The notes: a model not told the origin generated them from the letters alone. A stretch of DNA of 64,000 nt from Flammeovirga kamogawensis (GCF_018736065.1 NZ_CP076128.1:1240001-1304000); one strand, 5' to 3'; positions 36,120 to 46,968 are shown, numbered from the stretch's first letter. Made by a program: numbers and translations.

Positions 36120-37061
36120 TTAAACCAAAGGGTAATTTTTAAATGAATCTGTTGACCAAGCTAATTTATTCTTTTTTGAACTATTGAAATAAAAATCTAC
36201 CCTGCCTAATTTAATTCCAGCATACCCTACTTGAGTTACTACAACATCTTTTCCTTCTGCATTTTTTCTCACATCTGGCTCATCTAAAAATGTATGTGAG
36301 TGCCCTCCAATTATTATATCAATATCTTTTGTTTTCGCAGCTAGAATTTTGTCATCATAATCTGTTGGAGTAAAAGCAGTATACCCTAAGTGAGAAAGAC
36401 AAATAACAAGATCGCATTGTTCTTCTTGCTTTAATATTCTTGTATATTCTTGTGCTACATCAATGCCATCTTGATAAACTGTTTCTTGATAACAAGATTT
36501 TGCAACAAGCCCATCTAAAGCAATACAAACACCAAAAATACCAATTTTCACCCCACCCTTATTAATAATTTTATAGGGTTTTGTTTTACCATCAAGAGAT
36601 GTATTCTTAAAATCGTAATTACTAACAATAAAATCGAAATTGGCATGTGGTAATGCATTTGTAAAACCATCTACTTTTATATCAAAATCGTGATTACCCA
36701 TTGTAGCTGCATCATACTTCATTTCTGACATTGCCTTAAATTCTATTTCTCCTTTAAAAAAATTAAAGTAAGGTGTTCCTTGAAATATATCTCCGGCATC
36801 CAATAAAAGTACATTTTCTTCTTCGGCTCTGATTGCTTCAATTAATGCTTTTCTTTTAGATACACCTCCCATATTAGGGTATTTTTTATGTGATGAGCCA
36901 AAAGGATCAATCTGACTGTGTGTGTCGTTTGTATGTAAAATTGTTAACTTTATTGGTGTGTCCTCTGCAAATAAAAGGTTAGCTGGCAACAAAAAACCAG
37001 CACTTGCTAAAGCACTACCTTTTGCCATGTGTTTGATAAATTCTCTTCTAGAATGTTTCAT
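36120..37061 (-). CDS. Tat-exported metallophosphatase, N-terminal half of a 5'-nucleotidase
   Basis: A 313-residue periplasmic enzyme. The signal peptide bears a twin-arginine motif (SRREFIKHMAKGSALASAGFL), so it probably folds and loads metal in the cytoplasm. The metallophosphoesterase motifs are complete: HTNDTHSQ, DAGDIFQG, MGNHDFD and GGHSHTF. It corresponds to the catalytic domain of UshA-type 5'-nucleotidases; the C-terminal substrate domain is encoded by the preceding gene (18 bp apart). Together they should dephosphorylate nucleotides or sugar nucleotides. Confidence 0.9.
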   Translation of the reverse strand: MKHSRREFIKHMAKGSALASAGFLLPANLLFAEDTPIKLTILHTNDTHSQIDPFGSSHKKYPNMGGVSKRKALIEAIRAEEENVLLLDAGDIFQGTPYFNFFKGEIEFKAMSEMKYDAATMGNHDFDIKVDGFTNALPHANFDFIVSNYDFKNTSLDGKTKPYKIINKGGVKIGIFGVCIALDGLVAKSCYQETVYQDGIDVAQEYTRILKQEEQCDLVICLSHLGYTAFTPTDYDDKILAAKTKDIDIIIGGHSHTFLDEPDVRKNAEGKDVVVTQVGYAGIKLGRVDFYFNSSKKNKLAWSTDSFKNYPLV

Positions 37062-37079
37062 TTTAAAATGCTTTAGCTA

Positions 37080-37805
37080 TTAAAGGAAATATAATCTTGT
37101 AGATTGATCTATTACTAATGGATTATGGTTTTCGGTATATTCCATTATTGCATCTCTTATAAGTAGATCCACATTTTCAACTTTAATAGATTTTTGGAAG
37201 AAATACATTTTGTCGCCACCATTATATAAATAGTCAGAGGTTAATACTTTATACTCTTTATTTTCATCAAATGGCACTCCATTAATAATAGGTTTTACTG
37301 GCTTATTATCTTTAATACCCATCTTTAAGCCTGATGTTGGTTCTTGTCTTTCCGCTATATAGATTAACATTTCTTTCATAGCTTCTCCCTTCATTGTAAC
37401 AATGTATAAAGCATTATCAAAAGGCATTAATTTAAACACATGCCTTCTAGTAATTTCCCCTTTAAAGATAGGTGCTCGTAAACCTCCGTTATTCATTAAA
37501 CACATATCAATTGAAGTACCTGTTTCCTTTTCAGCCATTTCTACAGATAAATCACAAACAAAATTCCCTAACGTTCCTACAGGATTACTAATTACCAGGT
37601 CTTCATTTGTAAAAGAAATCACTTGATTCATCTGTGCATCAAGTTTTGATTTGTAAGGAGCCACAACACTGTCCATTTTAGGATTAGAGGTTAATGTCTT
37701 ATCAATTGGTAATGAATTGTATTCTGATGAGTCTAATACATTATTAGAAGTATTACAACCACTTACTATTGAGAGTATAAATAATAAAATTGGTATTTTT
37801 TTCAT
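37080..37805 (-). CDS. 5'-nucleotidase C-terminal (substrate-binding) domain lipoprotein
   Basis: A 241-residue lipoprotein (lipobox SIVSGC, Cys17). Its body matches the 5_nucleotid_C domain: PVGTLGNFVCDLSVEMAEKETG, MCLMNNGGLRAPIFKGEITRRHVFKLMPFDNAL, EYKVLTSDYLYNGGDKMYFF. This domain supplies the nucleoside-stacking pocket in UshA-type enzymes. It has no catalytic metal site and depends on the metallophosphatase gene directly downstream, so the enzyme appears split into two chains with the order of halves reversed. Confidence 0.88.
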   Translation of the reverse strand: MKKIPILLFILSIVSGCNTSNNVLDSSEYNSLPIDKTLTSNPKMDSVVAPYKSKLDAQMNQVISFTNEDLVISNPVGTLGNFVCDLSVEMAEKETGTSIDMCLMNNGGLRAPIFKGEITRRHVFKLMPFDNALYIVTMKGEAMKEMLIYIAERQEPTSGLKMGIKDNKPVKPIINGVPFDENKEYKVLTSDYLYNGGDKMYFFQKSIKVENVDLLIRDAIMEYTENHNPLVIDQSTRLYFL

Positions 37806-38034
37806 ATCAACTAGTTATTGAATCCGAACAAAATTTACAGTAATTAGTTGAGTATACAAGATTATAATTCTTTCTAAATGTGAATAATGAAAATTTATCT
37901 ACTTTAAGTGTAATGCATATTATATCATCTATTATGAAATAAATTATTTTATCTAAAAAAATGATTTATTGTGAAAAAAAGCTAAATTTAATTACCAAAC
38001 TATTTTACTTATTCCTAATAGTAACAAACCTTAC

Positions 38035-41000
38035 ATGTTTAACATAACTCAAAGAATAAAATATATTCTTTTATTAACCTTATTTACTATCACAACTTCA
38101 TTGGCACAAGAGATTTGTGACAACGGAATTGATGATGATGGCGATGGATTAGTGGACTGTTTTGATCCAGAATGTAGTAGTTACCCTGGATGTGATGGCT
38201 TTTACTTCGGCAACGATTCTGCTGCTTGCCAAGTGAAACCACCTATTTATCCTAATTTTAATATTGTAGCAAAATTCTCTACAGATATAAACGAAGCAAC
38301 TATAGAGCAAAGATCTGGTGTGATGGTTGCTGACCTTGATTTGGATGGATTACCTGAAATGATTGGAAAAGAACAACCTAAGGGGCAACCAGGTCAAATC
38401 AATATTTTTAGTGGTCAAGACGGTCGCTTATTACAAACAATTAATGAAAAAGGTAACACGCATACGCATACTCAAGTTGCTATTGCAGATGTAGATAAAA
38501 ATGGACTAGGTGATATTTTTGTTAATGAAGCCCGAACAGTAAGAAGATATGAATACCTTTCTGATCATTATATCGCTACTGCTGAAAATAATCATAAAGT
38601 TTTTTCGGCTTTACAGTCCTTACAAATTGCAGATTTTAACGGAGATGGCACTCCTGAAGTCTACACTGCAAATGCCATTTTTAATGCAATAACACTAGAC
38701 CAAATTATAGCACCAGATTCTACTAAAAATAATGGTGCATACTCTTATGAAATTGGAGGTGATGATGGTAATAAAATAGAAGATGCTTATACACTAGCAT
38801 ATGATATTTTTAAACCTGGTGATACTAACCCTAATGGTGGAACATTTGGAAATGAAGTGGATGGCTTAGAATTGATTGCAGGTGGCAAAATATATGCCGT
38901 TGATATTAGTTTAGGTACACTTACCGAAATTAGTTCTTGTACTCTACCTTCAAAGTATCAGAATTTTTATAGACCTGGAGATGGTTTTGTAAGTATAGGA
39001 GATTTTACCGGAAATGGAAAAGCTGAAGTTGTAGTTACTTGTCATGTTGACGGAAATGTAGGAGCTATATACCTTTGGTCTCCTTACACTCAGCAGTTTT
39101 TAGCAGATTATACTTTTACTAAATCAAAAAATATTGGTAGATGTAATCTTGGAGACTTTGATAATGATGGTGAAATAGAAATTGGTACAGCTGGGAAAAA
39201 TCAATATGTAGTTCTTGAATATAACGCATCAAATTCAACTCTCGATGAAAAATGGAAAAGAAGTAGCTTAGATGATGCTTCTGAAATGACAGGTTCAACT
39301 CTTTTTGACTTTGATGGTGATGGTAAAATTGAAGTTGTTTATTCTGAAGAAGAAAACTTATTTATATGGCGATGGGATGAAGACTCCCAAACATTTATAG
39401 AAGTTTCTAAAGTTACCTCAAGAGCTGGAACTAGAACTGAATATCCTCTAGTAGCTGATGTTAATGCAGATGGACAAGCAGAAATTGTAATGGCTGCCCA
39501 AGATTTAAATGGTCCTTCTGCAGAAGCTATTGGTTATATTACAGTTTGGGGCTCTTATGATTCTCCGTGGGTGTCATGTAGAAACCTATGGAATCAACAT
39601 GGATATCATATTACAAATATTAATGATGATCTTACTGTACCAATTCAGCAACAAGATAATTTCAACCTCTATTTTGAAGGTTCTTTAAATGTTTTCCTAG
39701 GGCAAACTCCTTTTATTACTGACAGTTTAGATATTAGTTACGCAACTCCTGATTTATACATTCCTTCGATTACTGCTGATTTATCAAATTGTAGTCAAGG
39801 ACAAGATATTCCAATTACAATTACTATTGGAAATCAAGGGGATTGGCCTGCAGCTGTTGGCACTCCTGTAACATTATACGATGGAGACCCTTATTCATCT
39901 ACTGCAAACGCCACAGTAATAGATACTGTTCATCTTTCTAAAACTATCGAAATAGATAGTACGGTAAATGTTTCTGCACTAATTCCTCAAAATACATCTG
40001 GAGACCCCATCAATTTATTTATTCTCACCAATCATAATCCTTACAGTTTTGATGGGTCTGTAGTAGATGTCCCTCTACCTCAAGATAGTGTTTATACTCC
40101 TCTTCTAGAGTGTGACTATTCTAATAACTTATCTTTAGAATTAGTAGTAAATGGATGCGTAATTCCACCAACAATTGATTTAGATAATAATAATAGCTCA
40201 GGGTATGTTAAAGCTGATTTTTACAATGTTTATTATATAGGAAGTAATTCTAGTGGAAATATTGCTGACGAAGATGCAACGATAACAATGTTAGGAAGCG
40301 ATGTTATCAACTCTTTAAATGTCACTATTTCCAACTACAACGGTGTTGATGCTTTAGATTTTCAGGGTTCATTACCATCAGGTGTTACGCATTCTACCAA
40401 TACTAATGATCAATTTATATTTAGTGGCGATGCCTCTATAACTGAATATGAGAGCATATTAAAAGCTATTTATTTAATTTCTGATACTACTACAACAAAA
40501 GATTATACACAAAGGCAAATAACTGTAGTAGTTGACCCTTTTGGAGGTGCTCAAAGTGGTACTTATGTAAGTAATACAGCTACAGCTTTTATTGATATGA
40601 AAGCTAGGCCTGAGTCGAATGATGAAGTAAGAACAATTAATGAAGATACATTTTATACATTCTCTGCTTCCGATTTTGATTTCTATGATGCTGATGGAGA
40701 TACTTTTGATGGGATAAGAGTTGCTTACCCCTTAAATCCTTTAAACTATCATGGAAACCTTGTTTATGATGGAGATACATTAACACCTTATCAATTAACG
40801 ATAGGACATAATATTCCAGATCCTAGTTTACTAAGGTTTTACCCTGTACTAAATGCTAGTAATGATAATACAACTCCTGATCCTTATACCGTTTTTAGGT
40901 TTAGAGTAAAAGATAATACAGGTGATGATATAACACATCACCATTCTGTAGGCAATCAGTTTACAATTAATGTAACACCTGTTCAAGACCCTCCGATCTC

Positions 41001-43539
41001 TAAAGATACCACTGCAATTGCCCCTTTAAATATTAATACAGATAAGTTAGTAGAAAACCTTTTCTCGTTCGCATCTCCTGATCTAAATGCAACTTATCAA
41101 TCCGTTATTATTAAAAGTCTGCCAACACACATTGTAAACTCTGTTTTCCAACGAGATACAGGTGGTGGTACTTTTGTAGACATTGCAGTTGATGACGACA
41201 TTCCAGTAGGTACTTTAATTAGGTACAACCCTACTACTATGGTGGGAAGTGAGCCAATAAACTATGATAGTATTTACTTTAAAGTAAAAGACAATAGAAA
41301 TTTAGAAAGTATTGATCAATATACATTTACGGTTAGTTTATTAATAGATATAGTAATTCTTGACTTTTATAAGATCGGCCTTAAGAACACTCCTTTATCC
41401 TTTAATAATCAAGAGTTTAACGATCATTATCATAATGTAGTTCCTACTGATTTAATTCAGAATATTACTATAAAATCACTACCCAATAATGGGACTTTAA
41501 AATTTAATAATACACCAGTAACAGTAAATCAAGATATTAGCTTTGCTTCAATTAATCAGTTAATTTTTGAACCTGACTCCTTCTGGCATGGCAGTACAAA
41601 TTTTGACTATGCCGTTGAAGATCAAAATGGTGATATGTCATCTCAAGATGCTACAATTTATATTTTAATAAAAGACGTTAGACATGATCCTGTAGCTAGA
41701 GATGATTTTGCATCTACTATATCAAATATACCAGTGTTGATTGATGCTCTTTCAAATGATTATGATAATGATAACGACTCAATTTACCTTACAAGTATCA
41801 ATTCTAGCACTCACGGTGAGGCATTTATTAATAATGGACAAGTTTACTTTATACCTGAAGAAAATTATGTAGGTGCAGCACCGTCTAATCAAGCCGTTAT
41901 TAATTATACAATTGCAGATGGAATTGATGGTACAAGTTCAGCAAATATCAATGTGGACATTTTTAATGACACCCCTATTGTTGGAGATATATATTATGGA
42001 GGGTACGTTGGTGACACAGTTTTCTTTAAAAGAAGAGATTTTGAAAGTAGGTTTAATGATGGACAAGCACTAACAAAGATTAAATTTACTTCTCTTCCTA
42101 TTAAGGGGAATATATACCAAGAGCCATTTACAGCTATTACTTTAAACCAAGAGATACCTGTTGATGAAATTGATGAATTATTCTATATTAATACTAACCC
42201 ACAACAAGAAATTACTGAAGATTTTCTTTGGAATGGAAGTGATGGAATATCTTATGCAACGAATGATGCACATATATTTATCAATTTATACTCAAAAACA
42301 CACCCTCCTGTAGCTGTAGATGATAAAACAACTACTGATGAGCTCACTCCGGTAACAATTGATGTTCTTGCTAATGATTATGACATTGATGGACACTCCC
42401 TTGAAATTATTAGTGTAGAAATGAATGAGTCTTATCAAAATGACGGGATAATTACTGTTGAAAACAATCAGGTTCTTTTTACGCCTATTCCAAACCATAC
42501 CGGCCTTTTTTATGCTAACTATTATATTACGGATAATCAGGATGGTACAAGTTCAGCTTTAATTAGAATAATTGTAGCAAATTCATTGGAAGGACCAACT
42601 GTTGAAGAAGTAACTCGTTATGGAGAAAAAAATAGTGACCTACAATTTACTATAGAAGATTTTGAAAATAGTTACTCAGACCCAAATAGTGCTAGTTTAG
42701 ATAGTATCAGAATAAGTGGCCTGCCATCTAATGGAGAGTTTCTTTATAATGGAGCTAGTATAGTAAATGGGCAAACAATTGCTAAAACTGACATTCCAAA
42801 CTTTAGTTACAGACCAAATACAGATTTTATAGGAAATGATTATAGTCTTTGGAGTGGTTATAATGGAACATTATGGTCTAGTTCTTCTAAAAAAATTAAT
42901 ATCATAATTGTCGAAAATTTAGATGATCAAGTACCAACTGTTACTGATATAAATAAGTCTGGAGCTGAGAATGAAATCATATATATATCAATCGAAGATT
43001 TTGAAAACCACTTCTCAGATCCTCTCGACTCTACAATTCATGCTATCAAAATTACTTCCTTACCTGAAAATGGAAGAATTACTTTAAATGAAAATCCTAT
43101 CAGTTTAAACCAAGTTATTCATGCTGATAGCATAGAGAATATCACATATACTCCTTCATTAGATTTTTCTGGTATAGACGAATTTTACTGGAATGGGTTT
43201 AATGGAAAATTTTATTCCCAACAAGATGCTGCAGTATTTATTGAGATAGGTCCTGAATTAGTAATTTATTCATCGTTTACACCAAATAATGATGGTATAA
43301 ATGACTATTGGCATATCAAAGATATTGAGTTCTACGATAACAATGTTGTTACAATTTATAATAGGTGGGGTAATGAAGTGTATTCAGCAAGAAATTATGA
43401 TAATAATGCCGTAAAATGGACTGGTTTTAATGACGGTAAAGGAGGTACAAATGCCCTTCCTGCTGGTACTTATTTCTATAAAGTTAATTTAAATGATGGT
43501 AGTCCTGTTAGATCAGGATATGTAGTTCTTGCTAAATAG
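38035..43539 (+). CDS. Giant T9SS type B surface protein (gliding-motility-associated C-terminal domain)
   Basis: A 1834-residue secreted protein. Signal peptide about 1-24. An acidic DNGIDDDGDGLVDC module follows (about 27-52). Seven FG-GAP/VCBS-like calcium-type motifs fall at about 97, 150, 198, 322, 372, 423 and 473 (for example ADFNGDGTPE and FDFDGDGKIE), suggesting a seven-bladed integrin-like propeller. Several Ig/cadherin-like modules make up about 580-1740, including repeated IKITSLPENGxI and PVAVDDKTTTDELTPVTIDVLANDYD phrases. The C-terminal type B sorting domain is about 1745-1834 (SSFTPNNDGINDYW, IYNRWGNEVY, GTYFYKVN). First gene of a three-gene operon with SprF-like and PorE-like genes. 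Likely an adhesin; ligand unknown. Confidence 0.88.
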   Translation: MFNITQRIKYILLLTLFTITTSLAQEICDNGIDDDGDGLVDCFDPECSSYPGCDGFYFGNDSAACQVKPPIYPNFNIVAKFSTDINEATIEQRSGVMVADLDLDGLPEMIGKEQPKGQPGQINIFSGQDGRLLQTINEKGNTHTHTQVAIADVDKNGLGDIFVNEARTVRRYEYLSDHYIATAENNHKVFSALQSLQIADFNGDGTPEVYTANAIFNAITLDQIIAPDSTKNNGAYSYEIGGDDGNKIEDAYTLAYDIFKPGDTNPNGGTFGNEVDGLELIAGGKIYAVDISLGTLTEISSCTLPSKYQNFYRPGDGFVSIGDFTGNGKAEVVVTCHVDGNVGAIYLWSPYTQQFLADYTFTKSKNIGRCNLGDFDNDGEIEIGTAGKNQYVVLEYNASNSTLDEKWKRSSLDDASEMTGSTLFDFDGDGKIEVVYSEEENLFIWRWDEDSQTFIEVSKVTSRAGTRTEYPLVADVNADGQAEIVMAAQDLNGPSAEAIGYITVWGSYDSPWVSCRNLWNQHGYHITNINDDLTVPIQQQDNFNLYFEGSLNVFLGQTPFITDSLDISYATPDLYIPSITADLSNCSQGQDIPITITIGNQGDWPAAVGTPVTLYDGDPYSSTANATVIDTVHLSKTIEIDSTVNVSALIPQNTSGDPINLFILTNHNPYSFDGSVVDVPLPQDSVYTPLLECDYSNNLSLELVVNGCVIPPTIDLDNNNSSGYVKADFYNVYYIGSNSSGNIADEDATITMLGSDVINSLNVTISNYNGVDALDFQGSLPSGVTHSTNTNDQFIFSGDASITEYESILKAIYLISDTTTTKDYTQRQITVVVDPFGGAQSGTYVSNTATAFIDMKARPESNDEVRTINEDTFYTFSASDFDFYDADGDTFDGIRVAYPLNPLNYHGNLVYDGDTLTPYQLTIGHNIPDPSLLRFYPVLNASNDNTTPDPYTVFRFRVKDNTGDDITHHHSVGNQFTINVTPVQDPPISKDTTAIAPLNINTDKLVENLFSFASPDLNATYQSVIIKSLPTHIVNSVFQRDTGGGTFVDIAVDDDIPVGTLIRYNPTTMVGSEPINYDSIYFKVKDNRNLESIDQYTFTVSLLIDIVILDFYKIGLKNTPLSFNNQEFNDHYHNVVPTDLIQNITIKSLPNNGTLKFNNTPVTVNQDISFASINQLIFEPDSFWHGSTNFDYAVEDQNGDMSSQDATIYILIKDVRHDPVARDDFASTISNIPVLIDALSNDYDNDNDSIYLTSINSSTHGEAFINNGQVYFIPEENYVGAAPSNQAVINYTIADGIDGTSSANINVDIFNDTPIVGDIYYGGYVGDTVFFKRRDFESRFNDGQALTKIKFTSLPIKGNIYQEPFTAITLNQEIPVDEIDELFYINTNPQQEITEDFLWNGSDGISYATNDAHIFINLYSKTHPPVAVDDKTTTDELTPVTIDVLANDYDIDGHSLEIISVEMNESYQNDGIITVENNQVLFTPIPNHTGLFYANYYITDNQDGTSSALIRIIVANSLEGPTVEEVTRYGEKNSDLQFTIEDFENSYSDPNSASLDSIRISGLPSNGEFLYNGASIVNGQTIAKTDIPNFSYRPNTDFIGNDYSLWSGYNGTLWSSSSKKINIIIVENLDDQVPTVTDINKSGAENEIIYISIEDFENHFSDPLDSTIHAIKITSLPENGRITLNENPISLNQVIHADSIENITYTPSLDFSGIDEFYWNGFNGKFYSQQDAAVFIEIGPELVIYSSFTPNNDGINDYWHIKDIEFYDNNVVTIYNRWGNEVYSARNYDNNAVKWTGFNDGKGGTNALPAGTYFYKVNLNDGSPVRSGYVVLAK

Positions 43540-43561
43540 TAACCCAAATAAAGTCTTTACA

Positions 43562-44479
43562 ATGAAACTATACATATATATATTATTTACTGTTCTGTTG
43601 CTTTATAAAAGTAACAGAACATACGCTCAACAGACCACATTATACTCTCAATACATGTTTAATGGAATGACCATTAATCCAGCTTACGCAGGTGCTCAGG
43701 GTGGATTAAATGCAAGTTTTATTTACCGACAACATTGGACCGGTGTAGGTGGATCTCCCAATACAAGTACTTTAGCAATAGATGCTCCTATTGGTTCAAA
43801 AAGAATGTCTGTTGGTGGTATTTTTTCTCAGGATAAAATCGGGGCTACTACCACTCAAAACATGAACATTATGGCAGCTTACAGATTACCTCTTGGAAAC
43901 GGTACTTTATCGTTTGGGCTAGAAGGTGGTTTTAATAATGTTAGTGTTAATTTTGCAGACCTTACATCCCACCTTCCTGACCCTTCATTACCTAATGAAC
44001 GAGTTGCTAGAATGTCACCTAATTTTGGTGCAGGTTTGTTTTATAACACTGATAAATATTACATAGGTTTTTCTGTACCTCGTCTTATTCAATCAGATTT
44101 AGGTGATCCAAATTCCACTTTAGTAGTAGAAGAACAACGGAATTATTTCCTAACAGGTGGATATGCATTTGAGGTTAACCACATTCTAGTACTAAAACCT
44201 AATGTGTTAATTAGGTATACTGATGGTGCACCCTTGCAGGCTGACATTAATTTAAACGCACTTTTACAAGAGTGGCTATGGCTTGGGGTATCATATAGAA
44301 CACAAGAATCTGTTGCTTTTATTACTGAAATTCAACTGAATAAAACCTTTAGACTTGGATATTCTTATGATTTAGTAACTAATTCTGCGTCTAATATTAC
44401 TCAAGGGTCGCATGAATTTATGTTGAATATCTTTTTCAGTGGTAAAAAAGATAAAATATTAACTCCAAGATACTTCTAG
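43562..44479 (+). CDS. PorP/SprF-family T9SS outer-membrane protein
   Basis: A 305-residue outer-membrane barrel. I use the ATG at 43562, which begins a signal peptide (MKLYIYILFTVLLLYKSNRTYAQ); the frame could start at 43529 inside the upstream gene. Family phrases are QYMFNGMTINPAYAGAQGG, FIYRQHWTGVGGSPNT and the Gly-rich barrel strands up to EFMLNIFFSGK. PorP/SprF-like proteins are needed for export or surface attachment of T9SS type B cargo and are often encoded next to it, as here (22 bp after the cargo gene and 8 bp before the PorE-like gene). Confidence 0.92.
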   Translation: MKLYIYILFTVLLLYKSNRTYAQQTTLYSQYMFNGMTINPAYAGAQGGLNASFIYRQHWTGVGGSPNTSTLAIDAPIGSKRMSVGGIFSQDKIGATTTQNMNIMAAYRLPLGNGTLSFGLEGGFNNVSVNFADLTSHLPDPSLPNERVARMSPNFGAGLFYNTDKYYIGFSVPRLIQSDLGDPNSTLVVEEQRNYFLTGGYAFEVNHILVLKPNVLIRYTDGAPLQADINLNALLQEWLWLGVSYRTQESVAFITEIQLNKTFRLGYSYDLVTNSASNITQGSHEFMLNIFFSGKKDKILTPRYF

Positions 44480-44487
44480 CAATCAAT

Positions 44488-46956
44488 ATGAAAAATATAC
44501 TATTCCTACTCTGTTTTTGTTATGTATGTATTGCAAATGCTCAAAATATGCAAAACATACAAATTCAAGATGCCGAAGAAAGAACAGATCAAAAGTTTGA
44601 TGATTTAGATTACTCTAAAGCTTTAAAACAATATCAAAAATTTTATAAAAAGGCTGAGACAAATGAAGATAAAATGCATTATGCTATTAAAGTCGCAGAG
44701 TGTTTTCAGAAATTAAATCGCCCGAAAAAATCAGTTGAAGTTTTTAATCAAATTGATAGCTTAGGTGCTGAAATAAAAGGGGAATCTGCTGAATTATATG
44801 CCGATGCATTATATAATACTGGTAATTATAAAGAAGCAAAAAAATGGTACAATGTTGCCTATAAAGAGCCTAACAGTGAGCACCTTTCTAGAATATATCA
44901 AAAAAGAAAAAACTTGTCTGAAACAAGTAAATTACTTAATGGAAATAGTGTTTTTGAAATTAAAGAAGCAAGTTTCAATTCTGAAAAAGACGATTTTAGT
45001 CCAATAGCATATAAAAACGGAATTGTGTTTGTTTCTAACAGAAATAAAGGGCAAACAGGTGGAAAAAAATACGCTTGGGATGGAGGACATTTTTTAGATT
45101 TATTTTATGCTGATTCTGTGGGGAATGTCTCCAATTTTTCAAAAAAAATAAATACTTCTTACCATGAAGGTTCTGCAACAATTTCTCCTGATGGCAATAC
45201 TATTGTATTTACTAGAAGTACAGCAAAAGAACAATCTGAAGAAGATGTCAGTTTACTAAAGTTATTTATTTCTAAAAAAGACGAAAATGACAAGTGGAGT
45301 AAACCAATTGAATTTATTTGGAATTTAGAAGAATTTTCAACCGGTCATCCTGCTTTTTCACCAAATGGAGATAGACTTTATTATGCATCAGACAGACCAA
45401 ATGGTATAGGTGGAACAGATTTATATTATTCTGATTTAAAAGATGGAAATTGGTCATCACCTACTCTTCTTGGTAAGCATATTAATTCTATAAACGATGA
45501 AGTTTTTCCATATATAAGTACCGACAATAAACTATATTTTTCGTCTGATGGTTGGGGTGGACTTGGTGGACTAGATATCTTTGTTCAAGATTTAGAAAAC
45601 CCTGCGGCAAAGCCAACAAATATGAGAGCTCCAATAAATTCATCCTATGATGATTTGGGAGGCACAATTACAAATAATTATCAGTATTTCATTTCTTCAA
45701 ATAGAGATAATTCAAGTAGTGAAATACAAAATGATAACATTCTAGAACTTGTTCGTATAAAATTTAAAGGTATCGTTATTGATAAATTAACAAGAGAAAC
45801 AATTGATAACGCAGATATAATTATTGACAACAAAATTGTCACAAAGTCTGACGATAATGGTTTCTTTCACGTGAAATATACTGATTGGAATAATCAACAG
45901 ACAATTTATAGTCAAAAAGTAACCTATCAAGGTGATTCTATTTTAGGAGATAGCATACGTAAAAAAATTGCAAATACTGAGCTAGTAGTTTTAGAATTAG
46001 CACGTCCTTATATAGAAGGCATAGTATATGATTCTGTTACTAAAGAGCCTCTTATTGGAAGATTAACGATTAAAGAACGATCAACAAAAAAAGAGTTTAG
46101 TCTTTTTACAGATTCTACTGGTTATTATAAATTCCCTGTATTATCTAATGAACATTATGATTTTATTGCAGAACGACCAAAATACTTTACTCAGAGAAGA
46201 GCTTCAAATACTGAAATGAATGCAGTAACAAAGAAAAATATAGCATTAAACCCGATTATTGGTCAAAGAATAAGAATCTATTATGATTTTGACAAGTCTA
46301 ATATTAGAGATGATGCTTCACACTCTTTAGACACTGTAGTTAATGTAATGAGGTTTAATCCTACGATTACAATAGAATTATCTTCTCATACAGACAAAAG
46401 AGGTCGAGATTCCTACAATCAGTTATTATCTGAAAACAGGGCAAAAGAAGCCTTTGATTATGCTGTTAAAAATGGCATTGAAGCAGATAGAATGACATAC
46501 AAAGGTTATGGAGAAACATTGCCAGTTGTAAATTGTAAAAATTGTACAAAAGAAGAACATCAACTTAACAGAAGAACAGAATTTTATGTAACTGGATACC
46601 TTAATGAAAAAGGGTATTTTGGAAAAGATTTCAACAAATTCTATCCAGATTCTCTTCAAGAAGTACTAGTAGATGATGATAAAGAATTGATGAGAAGTAA
46701 TTCAAATACAATCACTGGAATAATTGAAGATAAAGACAACAATATTTCTGGTATTTCAATAAAAATAAAAGATGACAAAGGGGTGAAATTATCTTCTCAA
46801 GAGATTGATAATGAAGGTGTTTTTAATATTAAAGTTCCCAATAAATATAAATATAAAATAGAAGTTATTCGTGATGGGAAGCTAATTAAAACAAAATCCA
46901 TTAGTATAGAAGAATTTGATGGAAAAAACAGTTTTGACACCTCGATTTTTCTTTAA
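44488..46956 (+). CDS. PorE-like OmpA-family lipoprotein/anchor with TPR and beta-propeller
   Basis: An 822-residue periplasmic protein. Signal peptide 1-18 (ANAQ). TPR-like helices about 30-150. PD40 beta-propeller repeats about 165-420 (SATISPDGNTIVFTRS, HPAFSPNGDRLYYASDRPNG, YISTDNKLYFSSDG). Two carboxypeptidase-regulatory-like domains (about 425-590). OmpA peptidoglycan-binding domain about 594-704 (IELSSHTDKRGRD..., NRRTEF). An extra regulatory-like domain follows (about 745-822). TPR-propeller-CRD-OmpA is the layout of PorE, a T9SS component that binds peptidoglycan. It is the third gene of the cassette and is followed by a terminator. Confidence 0.88.
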   Translation: MKNILFLLCFCYVCIANAQNMQNIQIQDAEERTDQKFDDLDYSKALKQYQKFYKKAETNEDKMHYAIKVAECFQKLNRPKKSVEVFNQIDSLGAEIKGESAELYADALYNTGNYKEAKKWYNVAYKEPNSEHLSRIYQKRKNLSETSKLLNGNSVFEIKEASFNSEKDDFSPIAYKNGIVFVSNRNKGQTGGKKYAWDGGHFLDLFYADSVGNVSNFSKKINTSYHEGSATISPDGNTIVFTRSTAKEQSEEDVSLLKLFISKKDENDKWSKPIEFIWNLEEFSTGHPAFSPNGDRLYYASDRPNGIGGTDLYYSDLKDGNWSSPTLLGKHINSINDEVFPYISTDNKLYFSSDGWGGLGGLDIFVQDLENPAAKPTNMRAPINSSYDDLGGTITNNYQYFISSNRDNSSSEIQNDNILELVRIKFKGIVIDKLTRETIDNADIIIDNKIVTKSDDNGFFHVKYTDWNNQQTIYSQKVTYQGDSILGDSIRKKIANTELVVLELARPYIEGIVYDSVTKEPLIGRLTIKERSTKKEFSLFTDSTGYYKFPVLSNEHYDFIAERPKYFTQRRASNTEMNAVTKKNIALNPIIGQRIRIYYDFDKSNIRDDASHSLDTVVNVMRFNPTITIELSSHTDKRGRDSYNQLLSENRAKEAFDYAVKNGIEADRMTYKGYGETLPVVNCKNCTKEEHQLNRRTEFYVTGYLNEKGYFGKDFNKFYPDSLQEVLVDDDKELMRSNSNTITGIIEDKDNNISGISIKIKDDKGVKLSSQEIDNEGVFNIKVPNKYKYKIEVIRDGKLIKTKSISIEEFDGKNSFDTSIFL

Positions 46957-46968
46957 AATATTCTATAT

